From Sedimentitalea sp042687825 (GTDB lineage: Bacteria > Pseudomonadota > Alphaproteobacteria > Rhodobacterales > Rhodobacteraceae): a DNA stretch of 64,000 nt. Each line of letters opens with the position of its first letter. The first letter of the stretch is position 1. A model generated the notes under the pieces. That model worked only from the letters and a program-made list of their open reading frames with translations, had not been told where the DNA came from and did not search any database. A program made the position numbers and the translations under genes. Positions 44,251 to 52,567 of this stretch are shown one piece after another. The DNA is taken from positions 124,001 through 188,000 of the forward strand of contig NZ_JBHUQE010000005.1 in the NCBI RefSeq assembly GCF_042687825.1, given 5' to 3'.

Positions 44251-45632
44251 CACGCAACCCCAGGCATCGGCAGCACGTTGTCATCCTCGTCGATAAGGTC
44301 GCGTTCATCGTCGAGGGCGCGGTTCACGTCCATTAGTTCGCCCTTCTTGAGGTTCATCAGGAAGGTATCGTGCGAGATCGCGCCAGCGGTGTATGCCTTG
44401 AGCAGGGCCGTGAGAATGGCCGGGTCCATCTGCGCGGTCACGAAGTCACGGTGCAGTTTGAAGACAACTTCGTCTGCGGTGCCGGGACGGGTCCATTCAG
44501 CGGCAAGGCGCAGGAGTTTCGTCAGACCGGCTTCGACCATGTTGACGCTGCTGTGAAGCAGGGAGAGTTCAGAGCGATGGCGCAGACGGGCCGTGTCGGT
44601 CGTCTCGTTGCGGCCTTTGCCGTCATAGACCATCCGTGCGCCAAGCGTCGCCATTTGGGCCGTGAGATCGTCGAGGGCCGTCTTTTGGGCGGCGATGCCA
44701 GCGCCCGTAAACTCGAGCATCCCTGCTTGCGCACCCTGAGGCAGAACCCAGAACGCACCGCTGCCGATTTGCCGCGGCTTGTTCTTCTCGTTGATCGCCC
44801 CGGCGACCCAAGGCGTCGGTTGGGACGTCAGGTAGAGCGACCAGTAGTAGTCGGCACTCACGCGCCAGTGCGCGAGGTTGACGTTCACGAGGTCGAGGAA
44901 CGGAGGCTTTTCAACGTCGGCTTTCAGGTTGTAGGGCGACACGATCGCCGCCGGAATGTCGAACATGGGCGAGCCGTCGATTGTCGGCGTGATGTCTTCA
45001 CCGATTTGCACCTCTTCAACGGTCTGAATGTCAGGGCCGTTGCGCTGCGATTTGACGTGGTAGCGTTTGACCGTATAGGCCGGGTCGAGTGTCAGGACGA
45101 GGTGCTGCTCGACGCCCGTGTCTTCAAGGTCGTGGTTGGTCTCGTGCAGCCGCAGGTAAGTCAGCTTTTGACGCCCGCCGACAAGTTCCTCTTTCCAGTC
45201 CAAGATCGACTCTGCGTCGAAGGTGGAAATGAACGGCGCAGAGCCGGGGGCCGCGCCGTCGGTCGGGTAGTCGAGCAGCATCGCATACCGACCAAGGGAC
45301 AGGACTTCGCGCAGGGCGCTTTCCAGAAGCACGTCGAGCGAATGCCCCTCGAAGGTTGCCGCATCGCGCATTCCGGCGATCCGCTCGGGCAATTCCAAGA
45401 CTGGCGCGTTCCGGGTGACAGCGCCGACCATACCGCGCAAGGTGCGCTCGGCAACCGCATAGAAGGATGAACCCTGAACATAGCGGGTGTATTGGGCAGT
45501 GGTCATACCTTCGGGTTCGGGCAGGTATCGAGCGCCTGCGTTTTTCAGGCGGTCTTCGCCAGCGATCACATCGCGGATTTTGTCATAGGCTTGGCGTTGC
45601 TCCTGATACGTGCGGTGCTTGATCTTGGTCAT
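44250..45632 (-). CDS. DUF4055 portal-like protein
   Basis: The 460-residue protein resembles DUF4055 portals: FYAVAERTLRGMVGAVTRN near the start, the crown/stem region with SADYYWSLYLTSQPTPWV and a long helical C-terminal domain (SSVNMVEAGLTKLLRLAAEW). Portals form the dodecameric gate through which DNA enters a phage head. The start MTKIKH overlaps the preceding small gene by ATGA. No head gene of its own is recognisable nearby. Confidence 0.75.
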   Translation of the reverse strand: MTKIKHRTYQEQRQAYDKIRDVIAGEDRLKNAGARYLPEPEGMTTAQYTRYVQGSSFYAVAERTLRGMVGAVTRNAPVLELPERIAGMRDAATFEGHSLDVLLESALREVLSLGRYAMLLDYPTDGAAPGSAPFISTFDAESILDWKEELVGGRQKLTYLRLHETNHDLEDTGVEQHLVLTLDPAYTVKRYHVKSQRNGPDIQTVEEVQIGEDITPTIDGSPMFDIPAAIVSPYNLKADVEKPPFLDLVNVNLAHWRVSADYYWSLYLTSQPTPWVAGAINEKNKPRQIGSGAFWVLPQGAQAGMLEFTGAGIAAQKTALDDLTAQMATLGARMVYDGKGRNETTDTARLRHRSELSLLHSSVNMVEAGLTKLLRLAAEWTRPGTADEVVFKLHRDFVTAQMDPAILTALLKAYTAGAISHDTFLMNLKKGELMDVNRALDDERDLIDEDDNVLPMPGVA

Positions 45633-45904
45633 GTGCGCACCCCGCGCACGATCAGGGGCCACGGGATGTCGAAGTGGGCCGCATTGGCGACAACACGGAT
45701 GCGGACGCCTTCGGGCGTTCGGTCAGCGATCACGCCCATGAGTTCGGCGCGCGGATGCAGGTCGTCGGATTTCGCGGCGGCGATGATCAATTGGTGGAGA
45801 TCATCAGGAGGCAGCGGCACGTCCATGTGGAAGGCCGTGTGAATGTCTTCACCCAAGAGGCGGGAGCCGTGAGGCGTCGGCTGGATTGTGACGTGCAGGG
45901 GCAT
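45629..45904 (-). CDS. small hypothetical protein, first of the packaging operon
   Basis: The 91-residue protein (MPLHVTIQPTPHGSRLLGED) has no recognisable domain. It is the first gene of the minus-strand packaging operon and overlaps the portal gene by four bases. Confidence 0.6.
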   Translation of the reverse strand: MPLHVTIQPTPHGSRLLGEDIHTAFHMDVPLPPDDLHQLIIAAAKSDDLHPRAELMGVIADRTPEGVRIRVVANAAHFDIPWPLIVRGVRT

Positions 45905-46300
45905 TCGATTTACTTTCTCTGTTTAGGTGTCGGCGGACAGGTGCGGGCTACCCGCCGACTTGCGAGCATAGTGAGAACATATCAGGAACGCGCGGCGGGC
46001 GTTCCCGGAGTTTCAGGTAGCGGACTGCGAAAAGCAGGTGGCGCGTATTGGCGGTTTGCGCAGGCTTGCAGAGCGCGTCAGAGACGGGCGGTTGTGGGGT
46101 ATCGGGCATGACGGTGGGGCGCATGGGCAGGAACGCGTTGCTCGGGCGGTTTCGCTGCGGCTTTGATGCGGTGGCGGGGCACAGGGGGGATGTGCCCTGC
46201 GGGCGCGGTGGGAAAATCGTGGATTTGTGATCTTCTAAATGCGCCCGGGTCCGGGGATCGACGGCAGAGAAAGGGGGTGGTCGAGGCTAAATCGACGAAA

Positions 46301-46326
46301 ACCTTGTAACATGCGGTGCGTTACAA
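46301..46326. promoter_or_regulatory. palindromic site CCTTGTAA-N11-TTACAAG
   Basis: The two half-sites are separated by 11 bases, exactly as at 49745-49771 in front of the integrase gene. The shared sequence and spacing point to one regulator or excisionase acting at both places. Confidence 0.55.
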
Positions 46327-46464
46327 GTCGCGAACGCAGAATGATGCTTTAAGTTCAATGAGTTGATTGGCTTGACCCACTGATAACCTATCAGTTGGGC
46401 TTGAGAGACGCCTCAAGGGGACGTCTTTCTGACAGGAGACAGGGCGACAGTGATGCACTGCATT

Positions 46465-46553
46465 GCGCGCGCGTGCGTATATGCAAGAAAATAATGATGC
46501 GAATGACCGCCTAAGTGCATCATTATTTTAATACAGATATATGTGCGCGCGCG
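46465..46553. repeat. large imperfect inverted repeat
   Basis: GCGCGCGCG...AAAATAATGATGC (46465-46500) faces GCATCATTATTTT...GCGCGCGCG (46517-46553) around a 16-base centre. The inner 13 bases and the outer GC-alternating parts pair; the middle parts differ. It could be a protein-binding or origin-like structure. Confidence 0.65.
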
Positions 46554-46733
46554 AATAGACGCATCAAGAATACCGAGCGTCCTGCCTCAACGCCCCTGCC
46601 CCTATAACTCCCTTATCGTCACCTGCCATTACAGTCGGATACCGCCGCCCGCTGCCTGTATGATGCCACGCATCAACACCGCAACAGAGAGCACGTCTGA
46701 CGTTCCCGAACCCAATCAAGAAGGATGACCCGA

Positions 46734-46925
46734 ATGCCTTTTGACTTCCCACCGCGCACACCGCACATGGCTAAATACCTCGACGAGATAATTGCTGACG
46801 CGCAATCACGCTTCCAGCATTCCAAGCCCCAAAAACGGCCGGAGCTTGTGCGCGCTTGGATTTCGAACAATGTCCGAGGCGCAACGGCGCGTGCCGCCAT
46901 GCTGCGCCTCGACGCTATCAGCTAA
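46734..46925 (+). CDS. small hypothetical protein
   Basis: The 63-residue frame (MPFDFPPRTPHMAKYLDEII, ending RAAMLRLDAIS) has AGGA about 10 bases upstream. It overlaps the end of the convergent gene at 46918 by 8 bases. No family is recognised; its isolated position next to the regulatory region leaves room for doubt. Confidence 0.4.
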   Translation: MPFDFPPRTPHMAKYLDEIIADAQSRFQHSKPQKRPELVRAWISNNVRGATARAAMLRLDAIS

Positions 46926-48117
46926 TCGTGTAAGGCCCTCTTGGGCACTGTGGATCGTCCTGCTCAATCGGCTGCACAACATCTCTGAGCAGTTCACGGG
47001 GCGTTTCCACAGTGCCATCAACCATGGCAAATCCGAGCTTGATCGCCTTATCTCTGACTTCCGCATCGACGCGTGTGTCTAGATCGTCCGCATCACGCCA
47101 CCGCCAGACGTATTCTGCGTATTCGTCAACGCGACGACCATCGACGTACTTCTTGGTCTTGTCGCGCAGGATTTCTTCGCCTTCCATTGCGTGGCGGGCA
47201 TCACGCTTTACTTTGATCCTGACAACGCGCTCCGGTCCCGACAAGCATCGCAAAAACGGGTCCCATGCCTCGTGGCGTTCGAACTCGCAATCTGCCACCC
47301 ATGCTGTCACCAGATAGTCGTCACAGAAGTTTGCAACTCCCAGTCGCCGACTTACTCGATCAGGTTTTGGGTCGTCAGGACGATAACGCGACCAACCGGC
47401 TTCCAGCCGCTCCTGATACTCGGGCAACCAATCGCTCTCTTCCATTTCCGTGAATGTGAATTGCTCTTGATCTGGTTTGGCCGGGTCAAACGAATTGTGC
47501 CCAGAATACTTGATGAAGTCATATTGCTTGAGACGCTTGAACTCGGCCCTTGCCGCGATTTCGCCTTCCTTGTCGAGCACATCCTTGACCCAAGTATCTA
47601 TCATCTCCCGCGCGTGTTTCTTCTCGCGCAGTCGATGCTCCCAAGCGTCAAGGGCTTTCAGAGCTTTGTCACGCCATTCTACCGCGCGTTCGCGGACCTG
47701 CGGCCATGCTCTGGGTGTGCCTTCGCGTGAAAGTTGCGCCTGCCATGACGCGGGCTTGACCAAATCGGCCAGACCGAGGGTTTCATACCACCAGACGTTG
47801 GAGGCGTATTCGAGCGCCACCTTCCTGAACTCGTCGAACGTCTCAGGGATCGCGGGAGGTTCACAGTACGCCCTTGGCTCCTCGTCGATGGCACAATGCA
47901 AACCGACCAGCGTCTCAAATGTCGGGACACGCACCGTTTCACCTTTCAACCCGGCCCGTAGTGTCTCGTATGTCACTTTCTTCTGGATGCGCGGATGGTC
48001 CAGCGCGAACTTTTGTCCAGCCTCAACTGCTTTCGTGATCGACCCACGAAACACCCGCAGCACCTCGTCGCCGTCGGTGAATTGCTCGACGTCTTGTTTT
48101 GCCTCCTGATACTTCAT
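46918..48117 (-). CDS. large hypothetical protein with N-terminal HTH-like part
   Basis: The 399-residue protein starts MKYQEAKQDVEQFTDGDEVL. Residues about 40-75 (KVTYETLRAGLKGETVRVP, then FETLVGLHCAI) look like a Cro/XRE-type helix-turn-helix. The rest is rich in Trp, charged residues and helices and has no domain that I know. It shares TGATG with the AlpA-like gene upstream. It could be the element's main regulator or a replication protein of an unknown type. Confidence 0.7.
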   Translation of the reverse strand: MKYQEAKQDVEQFTDGDEVLRVFRGSITKAVEAGQKFALDHPRIQKKVTYETLRAGLKGETVRVPTFETLVGLHCAIDEEPRAYCEPPAIPETFDEFRKVALEYASNVWWYETLGLADLVKPASWQAQLSREGTPRAWPQVRERAVEWRDKALKALDAWEHRLREKKHAREMIDTWVKDVLDKEGEIAARAEFKRLKQYDFIKYSGHNSFDPAKPDQEQFTFTEMEESDWLPEYQERLEAGWSRYRPDDPKPDRVSRRLGVANFCDDYLVTAWVADCEFERHEAWDPFLRCLSGPERVVRIKVKRDARHAMEGEEILRDKTKKYVDGRRVDEYAEYVWRWRDADDLDTRVDAEVRDKAIKLGFAMVDGTVETPRELLRDVVQPIEQDDPQCPRGPYTIS

Positions 48118-48350
48118 CACCGATTCTCCTCGAGCCATGCGACCACGTCGTCGCGAAGGTATCGCACAACTCGGCAATTGGGCTGTGAATATGACGGTCC
48201 GAAACCGTCTTTGCGCCAGCGAAGCATCGTTTCATCAGACACGCCAAGAAACTCGGCGGCTTCGGCACTGGTCATTACCAGAGGTGGATTTGAACGGATC
48301 AAGTCCGCCCGGAGAGAGTCAATTTGTGACGCGATTTGGTCAATGGTCAT
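48117..48350 (-). CDS. AlpA/excisionase-like helix-turn-helix protein
   Basis: The 77-residue protein has a MerR-like winged helix: MTSAEAAEFLGVSDETMLRWRKDG and a C-terminal YLRDDVVAWLEE. Such proteins act as excisionases or activators of int in P4-like satellites and prophages. The start MTIDQIA was preferred over the longer frame. It may bind the TTACAAG palindromes, which is inference. Confidence 0.82.
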   Translation of the reverse strand: MTIDQIASQIDSLRADLIRSNPPLVMTSAEAAEFLGVSDETMLRWRKDGFGPSYSQPNCRVVRYLRDDVVAWLEENR

Positions 48351-48491
48351 GATTATAGGTCCTGTGATTGGAACCCACATGACCGAACCGCGTCTCCCGC
48401 TTCCTGAGTGGCAATGCCACTACTCTCACGCGTCGGCCTCACACCTATCCGGGTCACTACCTATAGGCATGGAGGTATTGGTGACTTCAAT

Positions 48492-49736
48492 TTAGGCGGT
48501 GTTTCGGCGCAATTCAACAACGGAAGAAGGTGCTGCCTGAATTCGCTTTCTGATCGCCGCCGCAATCGCATTTGCCGCTGCCTTTTGTTCTTCATATGTC
48601 GGTTCGCCATAGTGGCCGAGCATCCGCAGGTCATTGTCGGTCATGGTCTGCTGCGCAAGCCACCTGTGAACGTGACGCGGCGCAACTTCCCGCGCAACGG
48701 TCATCCAGAAGTGGCGCATGTCACCCGGCTTCGTCAGAGGCAGTTTGTCCAGCACGTCTAGGTGGCCGCGAGCATCCCGGCGCACGACACGCGACGGGAA
48801 CACCCAGTCGCAGTCATCATACCGAATTTCGTGAAGGCGTTTAAACAGCCAGAACACATCGTCCGCGAGAACGATGGTGCGCTCAACCTCCTGACGCTTG
48901 AGCCTGTCGAAGGTCACAACACCGGCGTCGAGATCAACTTGGTCCCACGTCAATGCGCGCAGCCCACGGCCACGGAAGCCCGTATACCAAGTGATCTTCC
49001 AACACAGGCGGATATGCTCATTATGGATTGCTTCGATCTCGTCCCAGCGATCCGCCCACGGGACATGCATGTCGAGTTTACCTGTCTCGACGCGCGACCG
49101 CATCTTGGTGCCTTCCAGAAGCGACGGGATCGGCAGGGCAAGTGCGCAGAGCTTGTTGATGAAGCGAACTGTGGCCCCGGCCACCGTTGCCGCAACATGG
49201 GCAGCGTTCGGGCGCGTGATCTGCACTGCATTCAGGTACTGATTGATCTCAAGGATCGGCAGCTTGTCCACATGCACGTCGGCCCACTGCGCCAGATGCT
49301 TGTTGAACGTCGCGCGGTAGTCTTTGGCAGTTGTCTTCATCATCCGCGCCTTGCCCGACTGCCTGCTTGTCGTGCGGTGTTCAATGAATTGTTCAAGCGC
49401 CTCGCGAAAGGTCGGCAGCGCGTTGGCCTGCTCGTCGGCCTCCTTCGCCCGTGTCTCGGCCTTGTTCAAGACGTCGCCTGACACGATGCCATGCGCGACA
49501 AGGCCGCGCTGATCCTTCGCCCATTTGCAGTGCGTCACCTTCGAAGCCCATTGGGCGAGCTTGACCGAGCGCACTTTGTTCGCTGTCGGGTCCCACTTGT
49601 TGACGTACCAAGTCTTGACGCCGGTCTTTGTCACACAAAGGCGCAAGCCTTTCTGCTCGGGGTCCGTGTACCACACAGTCTTGTCCGGCGTCGGAATCGC
49701 GCCGACATTGGTGTCGGTGAATTTGATATGGGGCAT
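48492..49736 (-). CDS. int: tyrosine-type integrase
   Basis: The 414-residue protein has an N-terminal arm-binding domain typical of tRNA-targeting integrases (WYTDPEQKGLRLCVTKTG), a core-binding domain and a catalytic domain. Visible catalytic residues are Arg in YTGFRGRGLRALTW, Arg-His in PGDMRHFWM, His in MLGHYGEPTYEEQ and the nucleophile Tyr in the same segment. It sits 140 bases from the attachment site within tRNA-Thr and should mediate integration and excision. Confidence 0.93.
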   Translation of the reverse strand: MPHIKFTDTNVGAIPTPDKTVWYTDPEQKGLRLCVTKTGVKTWYVNKWDPTANKVRSVKLAQWASKVTHCKWAKDQRGLVAHGIVSGDVLNKAETRAKEADEQANALPTFREALEQFIEHRTTSRQSGKARMMKTTAKDYRATFNKHLAQWADVHVDKLPILEINQYLNAVQITRPNAAHVAATVAGATVRFINKLCALALPIPSLLEGTKMRSRVETGKLDMHVPWADRWDEIEAIHNEHIRLCWKITWYTGFRGRGLRALTWDQVDLDAGVVTFDRLKRQEVERTIVLADDVFWLFKRLHEIRYDDCDWVFPSRVVRRDARGHLDVLDKLPLTKPGDMRHFWMTVAREVAPRHVHRWLAQQTMTDNDLRMLGHYGEPTYEEQKAAANAIAAAIRKRIQAAPSSVVELRRNTA

Positions 49737-49744
49737 GTTGAAAT

Positions 49745-49771
49745 CCTTGTAATGGCCTTCGCGTTACAAGG
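49745..49771. promoter_or_regulatory. palindrome CCTTGTAA-N11-TTACAAGG at the int start
   Basis: A perfect 8-bp inverted repeat with 11-base centre lies 8 bases upstream of the int ATG, where it covers the ribosome-binding or promoter region. Its twin is at 46301-46326, and single half-sites TTACAAG and TAACAAG occur at 35533-35550 beside attL. Confidence 0.6.
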
Positions 49772-49876
49772 TTCATGTTATGTTCTAACCAAACTCAAAC
49801 CCAACCACAGATTGCGTAAGCACCTCATTTCGTTGAGGTAATTGCTTTTAAAATCGGTGTTTAGCTGGTGTTTTAG

Positions 49877-49952
49877 TGGTGCCCCCACACGGACTCGAAC
49901 CGCGGACCTACTGATTACAAATCAGTTGCTCTACCAGCTGAGCTATAGGGGC
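49877..49952 (-). tRNA. tRNA-Thr (anticodon UGU), holds attR
   Basis: The 76-base gene including encoded CCA folds as a full cloverleaf: acceptor GCCCCTA/TGGGGGC, anticodon loop TTTGTAA between ACTGA and TCAGT, and T-loop TTCGAGT. The anticodon TGT reads Thr codons. Bases 49877-49922 are identical to attL, so the element restored the gene on integration. Confidence 0.95.
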
Positions 49953-50178
49953 AAGCCTTTGAAAACAAGTGTGTTTCCGCGGCCACTGCAATCTCGACGG
50001 TCACCATCATTTCATTGCCATGCAATGGAACATGAATGACTCGACGGTCATCCCGAGGGCGTTTAAAGGATTGGCGAACAAAGCGCAATCCGTCACAACC
50101 TGCTCGAGTCCTGTTTTTCCTCGGGCCAGTTGCGTTAGTTCTTTCTGCTCGAACCCGACACGATGTGGCATCCTGCGG

Positions 50179-50436
50179 TCATGCGGCAGTTTCGAACGGC
50201 GTGTTGATGAGCCCGATTTCGCCCCTGACGCCGGGTTGCTTGTGGTGAACGCGACCGGGTTTGATTGTTCGGATCGTCTCTATTCCGCTCAGAATCGCTT
50301 TGGCTGTTCGCAATCCGCGGAAACCTTGACGGTATCCGGGAAGCCGTTTCATCGCGGCGTGATCGCCTCCTGTTCTGTTGTTGCCCCATTTTCCGTCAAT
50401 CCGCCGGATGTCTGGCGTCAGACACCGTGGGACCAA
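50179..50436 (-). pseudogene. IS6-family transposase remnant
   Basis: A minus-strand frame reads GKWGNNRTGGDHAAMKRLPG, then FRGLRTAKAILSGIETIRTI and GEIGLINTPF, the C-terminal part of IS6-group transposases. The N-terminal DDE domain is absent. It lies immediately right of the tRNA-Thr hot spot, outside the element. The remaining bases from 49953 hold no gene. Confidence 0.65.
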
Positions 50437-50439
50437 ATA

Positions 50440-51321
50440 TCAGCCCTGGTCTTCTGCGGGTGCCGTGCCTCTTAGGAGGGGCAGCGGCTCTTTGAAGGTC
50501 AATGTCCGATACGGGAACGGGATCTCAATACCGGCGTCATCCAGGGCGCGCTTGACCTTTGACACGACTTGATCGCGAGACTCGCGGACTTCGACCGGCT
50601 TTGATCCGGTCCACCATGTGACTTCAAAATTGATTGAGGAATCTCCGAACTCTTGCGCAAAAATCTGGATGGGCTTGTTGTCTTGATCCACGCTTTCGCA
50701 AGCTTCGACAGCACGACGAATTACGTCCCGCGCGTCATCCACATCCACATCGTATGCAACACCGCAGGTGACAGTCATTCGCCGCACTGGCTGGTCAGTA
50801 CGAATGATCACCGGATTCTTGAAGAGAATGGAATTTGGCACAATCACCAATTGCCCGTCGGTCTGACGTATATGGCTTTCACGGATCGCAATTTGATCAA
50901 CTTCGCCTTCAATGCCTTCGCACTCGATGAAATCGCCAATGCGCATCTCGCGCCGAAACAGGATGATGATCCCGGCGAGAAAATTCTCGAAAACGTCCTT
51001 GAAAGCAAAGCCGATGGCAACGGAGCCCAGTCCAAGGCCAGCCAAGATACTGGCAGGTGTCAGTCCGGGAAAAACGATCACCGCAGCGATCATGAGGCCT
51101 ATCACCCAGACCAGGATCGACATCAATAGGGTGAACAGCTCCTTGAGGCTTTGCCGAAGCTTGGTTCGTGCCAAAACACGCCTCACTGAAAAAGTCGCTG
51201 CTTTGCTCAGGCCGACCGTGAGAAGCAAGATGACAAAAGCGACAACAATATGAGGGAACATTTCGATTGTTGCGCGTGCAATTTCTCGTAGCTGATCCAA
51301 CAGAATATTGACGGGTTCCAA
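50440..51321 (-). CDS. MscS-family mechanosensitive channel
   Basis: The 293-residue protein has three membrane spans; the third is the Ala/Gly-rich pore helix LAGLGLGSVAIGFAFKDVFENFLAG. The beta domain GDFIECEGIEGEVDQI and a C-terminal alpha/beta vestibule follow. These channels open on hypoosmotic shock. The start is TTG (51319-51321) with GGAG 8 bases upstream. Confidence 0.92.
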   Translation of the reverse strand: MEPVNILLDQLREIARATIEMFPHIVVAFVILLLTVGLSKAATFSVRRVLARTKLRQSLKELFTLLMSILVWVIGLMIAAVIVFPGLTPASILAGLGLGSVAIGFAFKDVFENFLAGIIILFRREMRIGDFIECEGIEGEVDQIAIRESHIRQTDGQLVIVPNSILFKNPVIIRTDQPVRRMTVTCGVAYDVDVDDARDVIRRAVEACESVDQDNKPIQIFAQEFGDSSINFEVTWWTGSKPVEVRESRDQVVSKVKRALDDAGIEIPFPYRTLTFKEPLPLLRGTAPAEDQG

Positions 51322-51414
51322 CGGGTTTCTCCTTCGCGTCTTGTCGCAGTTTCACGTACCAGGGCACTGGGCATTCTAGCGCGTTGATCGACCGAAATCA
51401 GATCTTGCGGTACA

Positions 51415-51573
51415 GTTCTTATTTTCCGGGCCGCCGTGACCAAGTGCCGGGAAATGCAAGAATGCTTGGTCGATCATGATGTTGAAGCGCAGTAACACAA
51501 GCGCATGACCATGCTGGCAAGCATTTTGACCTTTGGGGCGCTGGCGACAGGTGTGATCCTCTGGTTGCTCTGA
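51415..51573 (+). pseudogene. decayed DUF202 (YidH-like) gene, C-terminal part
   Basis: The frame ends with TMLASILTFGALATGVILWLL, close to TMLAVALTAGAIATGAVLWLL at the end of the intact DUF202 gene at 15093. Upstream the same frame reads KCREMQECLVDHDVEAQ before an internal TAA. The N-terminal part is lost. The region 51322-51597 is otherwise empty. Confidence 0.6.
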
Positions 51574-51597
51574 TCCGAAAATTCCTGGCAGCGTCTG

Positions 51598-52446
51598 TTA
51601 GTCCGGTTCGACTATTTCGTCGCGAACCTGCCCCCATGCCATGAGCGTGAAAATCACCGTACCCCCCATGATGTTTCCGGCGAGGACGGGCAGGAAAAAG
51701 CCGAAAACAGCATCGTAAAAACTGAGATTCCCGGTCACAGCGAGCAATCCCATTTCGACGGAACCGGCAACAACATGGGTGAAATCTCCGGCCGCAATGA
51801 GCCACGTGAATACAAGAATAATCAGGAATGAAGCACTTTCCAGCTGTGGCAACATCCAGACTATCGCCGCGATCAGAATCCCCGCGGGGATGGCCCTCAT
51901 GAAACTTTCACCAGCGGGCATACCTACTGCATGCTCGGACAGAGACATCAAGGCTGGCATCAACTCAGGAGGGATTGCCGCGGTGTGCGCAAACATGGTT
52001 GCGATGGCAAAGGCCCCAACGACATTTGCCGCAAGAACGATCCCCCAGAGCCGGCAGACGCTGCCGAACATCTTCAAAGAAGGCTTGACCATAAACGGAA
52101 GGACAGTGGTGATCGTATTTTCCGTAAAAAGCTGCATCCGCCCGAGGATCACAAGCAGGAATCCAAGGCTATAACCAAGGTTCTCAATCAGATAGCTACT
52201 TGACGCATCTGGAAGATAGGTACGAAAAATCGCTTCGCCCAGTACGGAGAAACTGATCATGATGCCAGCGGCAATACCAGACCAGATCAGTGACCGAGTC
52301 GGTCGAGCCAGCTCTTCTTCACCGTCTCTTCTGATGACTTCGTAGATGAGACGAGGCGACAGCTTGGCTGCGTCTTCCACATCCTGTTCGTCAGACTGTC
52401 GATCGAGTGCAGATCGGGCCCCGTTCCTGCGCTTTTCGGCCATCAT
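51598..52446 (-). CDS. formate/nitrite transporter (FNT) family protein, YfdC type
   Basis: The 282-residue membrane protein has a charged N-terminus (about 50 residues) and six spans with FNT features: LGRMQLFTENTITTVLP and the late GDFTHVVAGSVE with the central His. The YfdC branch of FNT has no established substrate. The ATG at 52444-52446 was chosen. Confidence 0.87.
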   Translation of the reverse strand: MMAEKRRNGARSALDRQSDEQDVEDAAKLSPRLIYEVIRRDGEEELARPTRSLIWSGIAAGIMISFSVLGEAIFRTYLPDASSSYLIENLGYSLGFLLVILGRMQLFTENTITTVLPFMVKPSLKMFGSVCRLWGIVLAANVVGAFAIATMFAHTAAIPPELMPALMSLSEHAVGMPAGESFMRAIPAGILIAAIVWMLPQLESASFLIILVFTWLIAAGDFTHVVAGSVEMGLLAVTGNLSFYDAVFGFFLPVLAGNIMGGTVIFTLMAWGQVRDEIVEPD

Positions 52447-52567
52447 TTGCAGCAACTTTTCCTATCAGTCAGCAGTTTCAGATTTCATGCGGGCACGCGC
52501 TTATCTTAGAGACAAGAGGAAGTTACGACAGCACAGCAAGAAAATTTGGCGCCCGGTGGCGCACAAG

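Larger units (their letters stand above)
45905..46733. other. intergenic regulatory region of the element
   Basis: About 830 bases without a convincing gene. It holds the CCTTGTAA-N11-TTACAAG palindrome at 46301-46326 and a large AT-rich inverted repeat at 46465-46553. The promoter of the packaging operon should lie here, and a replication origin or packaging site is possible. Confidence 0.6.
35427..49922. mobile_element. integrated satellite-like element in tRNA-Thr, 14.5 kb
   Basis: The element is bounded by an exact 46-bp direct repeat, the right copy being part of an intact tRNA-Thr(UGU) gene. A tyrosine integrase gene starts 140 bases inside the right end. Minus-strand genes are regulation (AlpA-like, HTH protein) and DNA packaging (portal, TerS-like, two-part large terminase). 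Plus-strand genes at the left are a restriction-modification operon and a kinase-phosphatase pair. No capsid, tail, lysis or replication gene is recognisable. The size and content fit a phage satellite or a reduced prophage that keeps a packaging module and carries defence cargo. Confidence 0.85.

Noticed and set aside
46734..46925. Treating the 63-codon frame as the element's excisionase
   Set aside because: It shows no helix-turn-helix pattern; the AlpA-like gene at 48117 is the better candidate.
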